In this document: positions 1 through 7,027 of the stretch, in pieces
Numbering within the stretch: the stretch's first letter is position 1
How the letters are laid out: each line of letters begins with the position of its first letter
Source of the DNA: Puniceicoccales bacterium
GTDB taxonomy: Bacteria; Verrucomicrobiota; Verrucomicrobiia; Opitutales; JAIRKQ01
DNA length: 8,692 nucleotides
Assembly: GCA_031258795.1 (NCBI GenBank)
Contig: JAIRMI010000007.1
Coordinates: forward strand, 1-8,692
Direction: 5' to 3'
Position numbers and translations under genes: made by a program
Notes under the pieces: generated by a model
What the model saw: only the letters and a program-made list of their open reading frames with translations
What the model was told of the DNA's origin: nothing
The model's database searches: none

Positions 1-1512
1 TAGGTCACCGTGCTCACGTGCTGCCGCGATCGCCGCCTTGTTGGCTGGAATCTTTTCCCTAATGAGGGATTCGTATTCTTTTTTCTTCATCTCCAAGCTT
101 TCCTTTGAAACCTTAATGATAGCGTCCGCTGACGATTTTGCCTTTGAGTTCGAAGTTATGAGATTTTGCACACTCGGGAAAATTGCTATAAATCGAGCGA
201 GGAGCGATTTTTTCGAAAGAGAATCAAAGCCCTGATTAACTAGCAACATTTGGGCGAGATCCACAGCTTCTTCCTCGGTCGCAGTGGCTAATAAATCTTT
301 AATAAGCATCCGGTCTTCACAGACCAAATCGGCGAGGGGAATTTTGCGAGATTTGTGCGAACCGGCTAAAACTTCGTTATCAATTGCCCATAAAATGGCG
401 CGCAGTAGGCCTGGTACGAGTAGCTCTTGGGAAATGACAGCTTCAAATTTTTTGGCATGTCGGTTTTTAACGATCCACTGGAGCAAGGGAGTTTTTAAAT
501 TTTTTTCATGCAACCAGCGCACAAGCTGCTGTTTTACCGCTGCATCGCGCCCATTCTCACACAAATATAGGATGCAATCGTTGGCAAAGCGATCCCCTCC
601 GTTTTTTAGTAAACTGAAACAATGCTTTTCCCACTCATCAGGAAATGTTCTCGTTATCAGACTAAAAAATTGGGTATGATAGGCACAGGGAAGATCCGCC
701 ATAATTTTTAGCAAATTTGAACTTTCATGGATAATTGATTCAATCCTCGGCTCCAGGGTATCGACGTTACGATCCAACAGCTTAGCTAACTTGTCTCTAA
801 CCAAGCAGGAAAGAAATTTTTGGCCTACGGTTAGCTTTGAAAAATTGGGAGCGGCATAGTCCGACAGCATGTCGATTACGTGATTTGCTGCATTTTTTAA
901 TGTTTCGCTTTCCATTGCCATATTCGAAATTTCTTCGGCTATTGGCAAGCGATCTTGGGCGTTATGGGTACTATTGAACTTCGCAATGACCTGTTCTTCT
1001 ATGGAAATTGGATTTTCTCGCAGCTTGAGGTAGGTTACATTTCCTTCTTCCAATACCAGGCGAGGGTCCTTAGCGATCAACTTTTTCGTAACATTCCACC
1101 AGCGTTTGAAATTTTTCTTTTCTACGATATCGGCAAATGTGCGCTCGATATCTCCCATACTCGCCTGTTTATTAGGCATGACTTCAATAAATTCTGTCAG
1201 CATTCCAATGGAAGATTTTTTCAGTTGCTGCCTGATCCCTTCCGGATCCATGTGGAAGCGCACGATGAGATCGTTTTCGTCCAACATTTCCAGCTTTTTT
1301 GCACAGAACATCGGATCCATTTCCTGGCCAACTTTACCGTTCACAAAATCTATAATCAGCCTATTTTTGCTGCTATCATATCCTTTAATTTTCCCGACTC
1401 CCCATATTTGGTGAATGCAATACGCTCCCTGTGTCATTCTCTCCAGCTTACTCCGCACGCGCTCATTGCGAACATCATTTCCCATTAAGTTATCAATTAT
1501 TTGTTTATCCAT
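1..1512 (-). CDS. greA: Transcript cleavage factor GreA with long N-terminal extension (3' end cut by window)
   Basis: Translating the minus strand from the ATG at 1512 gives 504 uninterrupted codons that run off the left edge. The last visible residues include KIPANKAAIAAAREHGDL, the start of the GreA/GreB coiled-coil domain; its conserved Asp of the acidic tip is residue 503, and the second tip acidic residue would lie just outside. Gre factors stimulate RNA polymerase to cleave backtracked transcripts. About 460 residues precede the Gre domain. They begin with a small segment (about residues 28-85, with WGVGKIKG, LIIDFVNGK and FCAKKLEML) that looks like a compact beta domain. A largely helical region follows, with repeat-like Leu/Ala-rich stretches. 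Chlamydial and verrucomicrobial GreA proteins are known to carry such extensions, against roughly 158 residues in E. coli. No strong Shine-Dalgarno precedes the ATG; the start was chosen as the first ATG after the promoter candidate. The only listed reading frames on the plus strand here are shadows. Confidence 0.88.
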   Translation of the reverse strand, partial: MDKQIIDNLMGNDVRNERVRSKLERMTQGAYCIHQIWGVGKIKGYDSSKNRLIIDFVNGKVGQEMDPMFCAKKLEMLDENDLIVRFHMDPEGIRQQLKKSSIGMLTEFIEVMPNKQASMGDIERTFADIVEKKNFKRWWNVTKKLIAKDPRLVLEEGNVTYLKLRENPISIEEQVIAKFNSTHNAQDRLPIAEEISNMAMESETLKNAANHVIDMLSDYAAPNFSKLTVGQKFLSCLVRDKLAKLLDRNVDTLEPRIESIIHESSNLLKIMADLPCAYHTQFFSLITRTFPDEWEKHCFSLLKNGGDRFANDCILYLCENGRDAAVKQQLVRWLHEKNLKTPLLQWIVKNRHAKKFEAVISQELLVPGLLRAILWAIDNEVLAGSHKSRKIPLADLVCEDRMLIKDLLATATEEEAVDLAQMLLVNQGFDSLSKKSLLARFIAIFPSVQNLITSNSKAKSSADAIIKVSKESLEMKKKEYESLIREKIPANKAAIAAAREHGDL

Positions 1513-1556
1513 GATTAGTGCAATTTTACTGACAGAAATAATCTTTCTACCAACCT

Positions 1557-1587
1557 AGTTTAGGCATGCCCCTAGATATCTTGTCAA
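1557..1587 (-). promoter_or_regulatory. Candidate sigma-70-type promoter for greA
   Basis: On the minus strand a perfect TTGACA (plus 1582-1587) is followed after 19 bases by TAAACT (plus 1557-1562, 4 of 6 consensus matches). The predicted start near 1550 would give a leader of about 38 bases before the greA ATG at 1512. The -35 match is strong, but the spacer is longer than the usual 17, so this remains a prediction. Confidence 0.4.
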
Positions 1588-1661
1588 GTTTTTTGTGAAA
1601 AATTTCCTCAAAACGCGATTTTGGCGTGCTTAATTTTTACATAATACATAATTATCTCCCA

Positions 1662-2282
1662 ATGAACTACGGTGAGGGATTTGCGAAAAAACGAGGATTT
1701 TCCTTATTGGAGATGGTTCTTGTGATCGGGCTAAGCGGCGTAATTTTGGCTGCCGTTATGGCACTGACGCTCACCTTTGCAAATGTTTATTTATCCTCTC
1801 CTTCCTTTGAAGCCAAGATCGAACGCGATGTTTTTGCGAAAAAATTGATTAAAAAGTTTCTAACCGAATATGGATCCGCGGAAACAGAAACGCAGGCTGA
1901 AGTTGATGCCGCTGGTAATATTGAAAAAGGGAAGCATGATGATATCGACGACGAATTATTTAGCTCGGGCATTCTTTGGCAAACGGATGACGTTCCCATA
2001 TTTATTGGAGAAAATCGAGGCGGAATTTTTACCCTTGGGCTTGTTATGGGAACCAGTCAATTCAAATTGATTTGGAAATCGGAGGATGATGTTGAGTTTA
2101 AGCATTTAGTTTTGTTCGACGATGTCCGAAAGGTGAGCATTTTTAGCTACGATGGAGAATATGATTCTTGGTCGGAACATGAATTTTCTGATGGCGTTGT
2201 CTGCAAGGTTCTCAAAGATTACGCAGTTTGTTGTTTGGGCATTTTCCACCATGAGGAAGCAGCCATAATCCCTCTTTTTTAG
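1662..2282 (+). CDS. Type IV prepilin-like protein (N-terminal methylation motif)
   Basis: From the ATG at 1662 the protein has 206 residues. It opens with a 12-residue charged leader ending in KKRG, followed by the class III prepilin signature FSLLEM, with Glu at position +5 after the Gly|Phe cleavage point. A hydrophobic helix of about 22 residues follows (VLVIGLSGVILAAVMALTLT). These features predict cleavage and N-methylation by prepilin peptidase and assembly into a pilus or type II secretion pseudopilus. The rest is acidic, with no family I can name; its size and single N-terminal helix fit a minor pilin or GspH/GspJ-like pseudopilin. An in-frame GTG at 1626 would add 12 residues. I prefer 1662 because it gives a leader of normal length, although neither start has a clear ribosome-binding site. 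No other pilus or secretion gene is adjacent, so the system it belongs to is unknown. Confidence 0.82.
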   Translation: MNYGEGFAKKRGFSLLEMVLVIGLSGVILAAVMALTLTFANVYLSSPSFEAKIERDVFAKKLIKKFLTEYGSAETETQAEVDAAGNIEKGKHDDIDDELFSSGILWQTDDVPIFIGENRGGIFTLGLVMGTSQFKLIWKSEDDVEFKHLVLFDDVRKVSIFSYDGEYDSWSEHEFSDGVVCKVLKDYAVCCLGIFHHEEAAIIPLF

Positions 2283-2295
2283 GATCCGTTAATTT

Positions 2296-2301
2296 TATAC
2301 T
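2296..2301 (+). promoter_or_regulatory. Candidate -10 element upstream of rpsR
   Basis: TATACT matches five of six bases of the -10 consensus and lies 33 bases before the rpsR ATG. There is no good -35 at standard spacing. It may mark an rpsR-sua5 promoter, but the alternative is readthrough from the prepilin gene 52 bases upstream, since no terminator is visible between them. Confidence 0.25.
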
Positions 2302-2334
2302 TGCAACTGCGATAAAACATATGAGAATGCCATC

Positions 2335-2532
2335 ATGGCAGAAAATTTGCAGGAAAAGGTCAACTCCCGTACACCGCTGGATCTTACTTGGACTGATGTT
2401 GAAGAATTATCGAATTTTGTTACCGGTGGCGGTAGGATTTTGCCGCGCAAAATGACTGGTTTGTCTGCCCATCAGCAAAGGCATGTTACTCGCATGATAA
2501 AGCGCGCCAGAAACATGCTGCTAATGAAGTAA
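2335..2532 (+). CDS. rpsR: 30S ribosomal protein bS18
   Basis: The 65-residue product contains the S18 core: DVEELSNFVTGGGRILPRKM, then TGLSAHQQRHVTRMIKRAR, matching the family pattern of a helix, the ILPRR turn, TG.(C/S)AKHQR and the basic IKRAR helix. bS18 sits on the platform of the small subunit next to bS6 and contacts 16S rRNA. It is about ten residues shorter than the E. coli protein at the ends. It has no cysteines, so it is a form without a zinc site. In many bacteria rpsR lies between rpsF/ssb and rplI; here it stands apart from them and is followed after one base by sua5. A GAG nine or so bases upstream of the ATG is the only hint of a ribosome-binding site. Confidence 0.95.
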   Translation: MAENLQEKVNSRTPLDLTWTDVEELSNFVTGGGRILPRKMTGLSAHQQRHVTRMIKRARNMLLMK

Positions 2533-2533
2533 C

Positions 2534-3526
2534 ATGGCAGTCAACGAAATTTCGTTGGCGGTGAAGCTTTTGCGAGCGAATAATGTTGTCGCGTTGCCAA
2601 CGGAGACAGTATATGGGCTTGCCGCTTCCATAAAATCAGAGGTAGCCCTAAGGAAGATTTTTCAGATAAAGGGGCGCCCTCTGTTGGATCCGCTAATTGT
2701 TCATCTGTTGGATTATAACTGGGTTGGGGAATATTCCTACATTGATGGGTTAAGAGTCAACGTAAAGGTGTTAGCAGATGCCTTCTGGCCTGGTCCACTG
2801 ACGATCATTTTACAAAAAAAACCGGTGATTCCGACAATCGTAACGGCAGGGTCAGATTTTGTAGCACTTAGATGTCCGGCACACGAAATTTTCAGAAAAG
2901 TTTTGAAGTCCATAAATGTCCCATTGGCGGCGCCGAGTGCGAACCCGTTTGGATGTTTGAGCCCGACAACTGCCAAGCATGTCCAGGATAGTCTCGGCGA
3001 TAAGATTCCTTTGATTATAGACGGGGGGCTTTGTAGCGTGGGCGTCGAATCCACCATACTGGATGTGACATCGGATATGCCCCGCATCCTGCGTCCGGGG
3101 GCAATCTCAGCCAGCGATATTGCTCAGATTCTAAAAATACCCGTGCTCGATTATAGCCCTTCCATAAGTTCAGCAACTGCCCCGGGACAATTAAAGCAAC
3201 ATTACGCTCCGAACACGCGTCTTATTTTAGCCGAAACAGCTGAGGATTTATCTTCACTAGTAAAAAACGCATCCCCGTCGCAAATCACGGGAAAAGCAGC
3301 TTTTGTATATTTGAAACGGCCCCATGATTTTTACCACATAAACGACATATTTTGGCTAAGCAATAAGGGAGACTATTTTGAAGCAGCCAGGAGCCTGTTC
3401 GACATGTTGCAGAACTTGGACAGAGCTGGATATGACGTAATATATTGCCAAAAAGCTGAACAAAAAGGCGTTGGCATTGCCATAAACGACCGATTGACGC
3501 GTGCCGCTGCAAAATTTGCGAATTAG
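2534..3526 (+). CDS. sua5: L-threonylcarbamoyladenylate synthase, Sua5 (long TsaC/YrdC form)
   Basis: This 330-residue enzyme makes threonylcarbamoyl-AMP from threonine, bicarbonate and ATP, the first step of t6A37 modification of ANN-decoding tRNAs. The YrdC domain (about 1-200) is complete: LPTETVYGLA at 21, the KGRP motif at 46-49 with its basic residues, FWPGPLT near 84, APSAN, the GVESTILDV strand and ILRPGAIS. The C-terminal Sua5 domain begins after a linker carrying APGQLKQHYAP, a motif typical of the long form, and extends to the end. The ATG lies one base after the rpsR stop, so its ribosome-binding site falls inside rpsR (AATGAAG), which suggests translational coupling. The gene ends 4 bp from the convergent pfp stop. 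Confidence 0.95.
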   Translation: MAVNEISLAVKLLRANNVVALPTETVYGLAASIKSEVALRKIFQIKGRPLLDPLIVHLLDYNWVGEYSYIDGLRVNVKVLADAFWPGPLTIILQKKPVIPTIVTAGSDFVALRCPAHEIFRKVLKSINVPLAAPSANPFGCLSPTTAKHVQDSLGDKIPLIIDGGLCSVGVESTILDVTSDMPRILRPGAISASDIAQILKIPVLDYSPSISSATAPGQLKQHYAPNTRLILAETAEDLSSLVKNASPSQITGKAAFVYLKRPHDFYHINDIFWLSNKGDYFEAARSLFDMLQNLDRAGYDVIYCQKAEQKGVGIAINDRLTRAAAKFAN

Positions 3527-3530
3527 TTGG

Positions 3531-4727
3531 TTACACTTGGCCGATTTCTTTCAATAGTTTTGAAAATTCGGCATGTTTTTCTACGTTGAACGGCTTGCCG
3601 CCTCTGATGCGATCGAAGGATATGCATGTCAAAATGTTGCCGTTGTCTTCGTCCAATCCAATCACCCCGGATACCCCATTTAATGCAGATTGTACGGCCA
3701 ATACTGCACTACACTTTATCAATTCGAGGTCAGGAGTGTTTGCTTTCGCAGAGCGGGCAAAATATCCACTTTTTTGTACGAGAACCTTTTCGGCCGACAG
3801 TTTTTCAGCAAACTGTGAACCGAACCATTTGCCCGGATTTACCGCATCGAGTTTGATATGGCCAAAGGCATCGACGGGGATATTTTCTCCGTTTTGGCGC
3901 ATGATTTCAACAATCTCTTGAATACATGCTCCTTCACTGACGAAGATGTTCACATTGCCGATCCTGTCCATGATATTTTTTAGCCTTGCCGCTTCGTCGT
4001 TGATATTAACGGCCAATTCAGGTATGTAAACGCCGTGGGTATCGAATTTTTCGCGGCTTAGTCCAAGATTAGGTAGGAAATCTTTTTGGAACAAAATTTT
4101 CCGATAGTCTACGGTGGCTTGGGCCGTCAGCCACCCACAATTGCGCCCCATAATCTCGTGAACGATAAGCATGCGCGGGTTTGCCGTGTTTTCAGCAACG
4201 ATATGTTCAAAAAATTTTGCCGACTCCTCGGCGGCCGTCCAGGCTCCCAGGCTTTGCTTTACCGGATAAACGTCGTTATCCACCGTTTTTGGCAAGCCAA
4301 CAACTTGCAAATCATAGCCGTGTGTTTTTAAAAATTTTGCCAAATCAGCGGCAGCGGTATTTGTATCGTCTCCACCGATGGTGTGTAAAATACTGATATT
4401 GTTCCTAATAAGTTGATCGGCAGCAATTTGCAATGGATTCTCCCCTTCGCGTACAAGCCCCCGTTTCACACAATCGGCAACGTTGGTCAACTTTACTCTG
4501 CTGTTTCCAATGGGACTTCCACCAAAATTATGTAGAATTGAAATTGCTTTTTTATCGGAGGGGGATACGGTCACAAAATCTCCGAGCAATAGGCCCTTGT
4601 ATCCGGATTTATAGCAAATAATTTCCACATCCGAAGTGACTTTGGCATACTCCTCGATGAGGAATGCAATCGAGGAAGAAAGGCATGGAGCAAGCCCACC
4701 GGCGGTAAGAATGGCTACGTTTTTCAC
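3531..4727 (-). CDS. pfp: Pyrophosphate-dependent 6-phosphofructokinase
   Basis: The 398-residue protein belongs to the phosphofructokinase family, which interconverts fructose 6-phosphate and fructose 1,6-bisphosphate. It starts with the nucleotide-fold segment AILTAGGLAPCLSS. GGDDTNT follows at 118-124, PKTVDND at 146-152 with the catalytic Asp, and MGRNCGWL at 193-200. The second Asp of GGDD and the Lys of PKTVDND are the residues that favour pyrophosphate over ATP as phosphoryl donor, as known for PPi-PFKs. The enzyme is therefore probably reversible, serving glycolysis and gluconeogenesis. The start is a GTG at 4727 and gives the expected N-terminus; no Shine-Dalgarno is visible. It lies 38 bases after the lepB stop on the same strand and is probably cotranscribed with it. 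Confidence 0.93.
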   Translation of the reverse strand: MKNVAILTAGGLAPCLSSSIAFLIEEYAKVTSDVEIICYKSGYKGLLLGDFVTVSPSDKKAISILHNFGGSPIGNSRVKLTNVADCVKRGLVREGENPLQIAADQLIRNNISILHTIGGDDTNTAAADLAKFLKTHGYDLQVVGLPKTVDNDVYPVKQSLGAWTAAEESAKFFEHIVAENTANPRMLIVHEIMGRNCGWLTAQATVDYRKILFQKDFLPNLGLSREKFDTHGVYIPELAVNINDEAARLKNIMDRIGNVNIFVSEGACIQEIVEIMRQNGENIPVDAFGHIKLDAVNPGKWFGSQFAEKLSAEKVLVQKSGYFARSAKANTPDLELIKCSAVLAVQSALNGVSGVIGLDEDNGNILTCISFDRIRGGKPFNVEKHAEFSKLLKEIGQV

Positions 4728-4765
4728 GGAAGAACGTTAGAATTTTTTTTAAATTTTTGCGAGAA

Positions 4766-6031
4766 TTATTTGCAAGATCTTGCTCGGTTAAAGGGATAAA
4801 ATACGAATAATGGCCTTCCGCTAACCTCTTTTTCGGGAACGGTTCCCCAAAACCGACTGTCACCACTATTCCTCGAGTTATCTCCGAGGACAAAATATTC
4901 GCCCTCTTTTACTTTGACGACGTTTTGCTTGGCTAGGGATCCCACATCCGTGTATCCACGGTATCCGTTGGTTTTGCTGCTTTCATACTCAAAAACTTCC
5001 GATCCTCGAATTTTGCTGCCATTTCTGTACAATATGCCACTTACAACTTTGATAAGATCGTCACTTCGCCCTACTAAGCGCTTAATAAAGTAGCGTGGAT
5101 CTCCGGGCAGGTTCTTTATTTTCTCCGTGCGAAAGACGACTGCCTCACCTACTTTAGGTTTGCGAAAGTGGTAGGCAAATTTGTTAACGAACAACACGTC
5201 GCCGCATATTCTATCAAAATTTACGATCGTTTGTCCCGCTTCGAGGTGTATGCCCGGGCGAAACCACATTGTATCGGCCGCAACTTTGAATTTTTCCGGT
5301 GAAGTAGTGTAAAACTTTTGCCAGCTTTTTTGACCATTCCCAAATTGTTCAAGGAAGACGTCATCCAAGGAAAGGTCGTCCGGCACACGAATTTCCTGAT
5401 ATTTGTTCCCGATTTTCACTTTATACACACGTTCCGTTGTAGAGATGAGCCCCAAACAGCTCCTTTTATTTTTGCGCTCAAACTTTACTACTCCATCACG
5501 CGCCCCCAGGCGGGAGTGCCCTTTGAAAATTGGAATTTCCAAGGATCCGGAATAATCCGCCTTGATGTGAAAATTTGTCGTTCCGTTGAAAATTTTATTA
5601 AAAAACTTTTTGCTGCGAGATGGCTTTTTCTCGTCGATGGAATGAACCTGGCTCGTTACACCGTAATAAGTTGGCAGCATGGAATTTGTCGGTATTTGAA
5701 AAGTTTGAACGAAAAATGCCCGCAGCGCTATGGCCACAATTGAGGCTACCAGCAGGACTTCACAGTTGTCGTTGAGAGACCTTACGGGGTAAATGTCGCC
5801 ACCGTATTTCAACAGAAGGGCGTCTAAACTTTGTGATATTTTCGTCATTTCGCCATCGTTGTTGCCGCTAATTGCTATTTTAAGAGCGCTTCTAAGCATA
5901 CCAATTTCCATGGAATTTTGTGTGGACATCGCATGCTTGCGGAAATTTAGCACTTTTTTGCTATATATCAACAGGAACTTCGCTTGCTTTTTTGTAGCAC
6001 AGATCCCATTTTGCCCAAAGAACGTTGCCAT
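4766..6031 (-). CDS. lepB: Signal peptidase I, enlarged verrucomicrobial-type
   Basis: This membrane serine protease removes signal peptides from exported preproteins. The 421-residue product has one predicted transmembrane helix at about 92-110, then the catalytic serine in FQIPTNSMLPT (Ser117). The catalytic lysine is in RYFIKRLVG (Lys317), and the C-terminal box is GDNSRNSGDSRFWG (383-396). About 160 residues lie between the serine and the GDVLFVNK strand at 277, far more than in most bacterial forms, with a basic stretch near 135-190. The first 90 residues form a soluble, presumably cytoplasmic, charged region; similar N-termini occur in verrucomicrobial LepB, which supports the long start. 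The ATG overlaps the upstream DUF167 stop by one base (TAATG), with GGGGA just before it, so translation is probably coupled. An internal ATG at residue 35 is possible but less attractive. Confidence 0.93.
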   Translation of the reverse strand: MATFFGQNGICATKKQAKFLLIYSKKVLNFRKHAMSTQNSMEIGMLRSALKIAISGNNDGEMTKISQSLDALLLKYGGDIYPVRSLNDNCEVLLVASIVAIALRAFFVQTFQIPTNSMLPTYYGVTSQVHSIDEKKPSRSKKFFNKIFNGTTNFHIKADYSGSLEIPIFKGHSRLGARDGVVKFERKNKRSCLGLISTTERVYKVKIGNKYQEIRVPDDLSLDDVFLEQFGNGQKSWQKFYTTSPEKFKVAADTMWFRPGIHLEAGQTIVNFDRICGDVLFVNKFAYHFRKPKVGEAVVFRTEKIKNLPGDPRYFIKRLVGRSDDLIKVVSGILYRNGSKIRGSEVFEYESSKTNGYRGYTDVGSLAKQNVVKVKEGEYFVLGDNSRNSGDSRFWGTVPEKEVSGRPLFVFYPFNRARSCK

Positions 6032-6300
6032 TATTCCCCAATTAGAAGTTTAGTGATGATTTGGTCAACAGTAAATGGGCAATCTATTGCCAAAAGTTTT
6101 CTGCGAGATTGTGCTCCGGAAATTATCTTTATTAAATTTTTGCCCAGCGAAAGCTTATTTGCCAGCAACCGTACCAAGGCTTCATTTGCCCGAGAGGAGT
6201 CCGGGGGCTCTTGAATTTTTATTTTTATACCATCGCCTTCCTTACCAACCACATAACTTTTCGATGAATTTGGTATGATATGCACGGGAATGATTGCCAT
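6031..6300 (-). CDS. yggU: DUF167/YggU family protein
   Basis: The 89-residue protein matches the DUF167 family (PF02594) over its length. An N-terminal strand VHIIPNSSKSYVVG is followed by IKIKIQEPPDSSRANEALVRLLA, the family's hallmark APP..G.AN..L segment, and LIKIISGAQSRRKLLAI, equivalent to the usual SG..SR.K. The cellular role of the family is not established. The ATG at 6300 is the only reasonable start, because an in-frame stop lies nine codons upstream; an AAAGGA is present but about 20 bases away. The gene sits 50 bases after the AP2-like gene and overlaps lepB by one base. Confidence 0.88.
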   Translation of the reverse strand: MAIIPVHIIPNSSKSYVVGKEGDGIKIKIQEPPDSSRANEALVRLLANKLSLGKNLIKIISGAQSRRKLLAIDCPFTVDQIITKLLIGE

Positions 6301-6350
6301 TTGAAGTGCGGCCGACTTTGTCCTTTAAAGAGTTTTTTCTTGCTTCTTCC

Positions 6351-6962
6351 CTATGCTATAACAGTACTCGCAGTCCGTGCCTTCGTTGAAATTTCGCTTG
6401 TAGCGCATATTTCAATTTTCCCACCTTGCGTTTTTTCTGCTCCATCATTTAAAATATATTTCCTCACGTTGTCCTCGCCTACTATGCGTACGGCGATATC
6501 TCTTCCGTGCAGCTTTTCGAGACCGTTGTATCGGCAAATTACGGCTCTTTTAAAAGCTTCTTCGGGGCCATATTTTCTTATCGAGAATGATGTGCACTTT
6601 TGTTCTCCCGGAGCTGGACGCCATGTCACGGAATAAAATTCCAGCTTGCTTCCATTTTTCCCCGGCTTTGTAAGCCGCGATATACCGATTACCCCCGTTG
6701 TGTTCCTCACATCGCTGTAAACAATTTTTTTTGCTCGCGGATCGGCTGGAATGGCTTTCAGACGGGCACTTAACTCCTTGCAAAAGGCAAGTGCCTGGTT
6801 CAGGGCTTCTTCCGAAGAACCTATCTTGCGATCACTAAATAGCTTAGAATATCGTTTTCCATTTTTGTATCCTCGAACTAACCACCCCTTTGTGGTCTTT
6901 GAATCGATTCTACTAATTCCTTTGTAGTGTACTCTTTTATGTTGTGTAACATTGTTATCCAT
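6351..6962 (-). CDS. Two-repeat AP2/ERF-like DNA-binding protein
   Basis: The 203-residue protein contains two AP2-like three-strand-plus-helix units. Repeat 1 is at about 13-65 (YKGISRID, then W27, RYSKLFSDRKIGSSEEALNQ, and a helix). Repeat 2 is at about 89-147 (TGVIGISRLTK, FYSVTW, TSFSIRKYGPEEAFKRAV, and a helix). The G(V/I).GISR start, the aromatic strand and the (F/S).(D/I)RKYG..EA helix entry are typical of bacterial AP2-domain proteins. Many bacterial AP2 domains sit in HNH homing endonucleases; no HNH or other nuclease motif is seen here. A DNA-binding or regulatory role is therefore inferred, not shown. The C-terminal 50 residues are not recognisable. The ATG has a good Shine-Dalgarno, GGAG at six bases. 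It is the first gene of the minus-strand run AP2-DUF167-lepB-pfp. Confidence 0.78.
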   Translation of the reverse strand: MDNNVTQHKRVHYKGISRIDSKTTKGWLVRGYKNGKRYSKLFSDRKIGSSEEALNQALAFCKELSARLKAIPADPRAKKIVYSDVRNTTGVIGISRLTKPGKNGSKLEFYSVTWRPAPGEQKCTSFSIRKYGPEEAFKRAVICRYNGLEKLHGRDIAVRIVGEDNVRKYILNDGAEKTQGGKIEICATSEISTKARTASTVIA

Positions 6963-6993
6963 ATTTTACTCCATGTATTAACTTATGAATGGC

Positions 6994-7027
6994 ACGGTAG
7001 GAACTTTCTTTTACAAGTCAATACCGT
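6994..7027. promoter_or_regulatory. Inverted repeat upstream of the AP2-like gene
   Basis: ACGGTA (6994-6999) and TACCGT (7022-7027) form a perfect 6-bp inverted repeat with a 22-bp spacer, 32 bases before the AP2-like ATG. On the minus strand a TTGACT -35-like hexamer (plus 7016-7021) lies inside it. The -10 is poor: TACCGT at 16 bases, which is itself one arm of the repeat. This could be an operator over a promoter, but a repeat this short arises easily by chance. Confidence 0.2.

Noticed and set aside
284..1488. Plus-strand open frames at 284-679, 955-1488 and 1106-1414
   Set aside because: They lie opposite the long greA frame, which carries recognisable Gre motifs; their own products are low in recognisable structure.
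4609..4893. Minus-strand 94-codon frame overlapping the end of lepB and start of pfp
   Set aside because: It is out of frame with both genes, each of which has strong motif support through the overlap.
1243..5548. GGATCC seen seven times in the window, more than the roughly two expected
   Set aside because: The sites fall inside ordinary coding sequence at irregular spacing. This is compatible with codon preference and gives no sign of a functional array.
5318..5743. Plus-strand 141-codon frame
   Set aside because: It is antisense to the LepB insertion; the product resembles no family and has no start signal.
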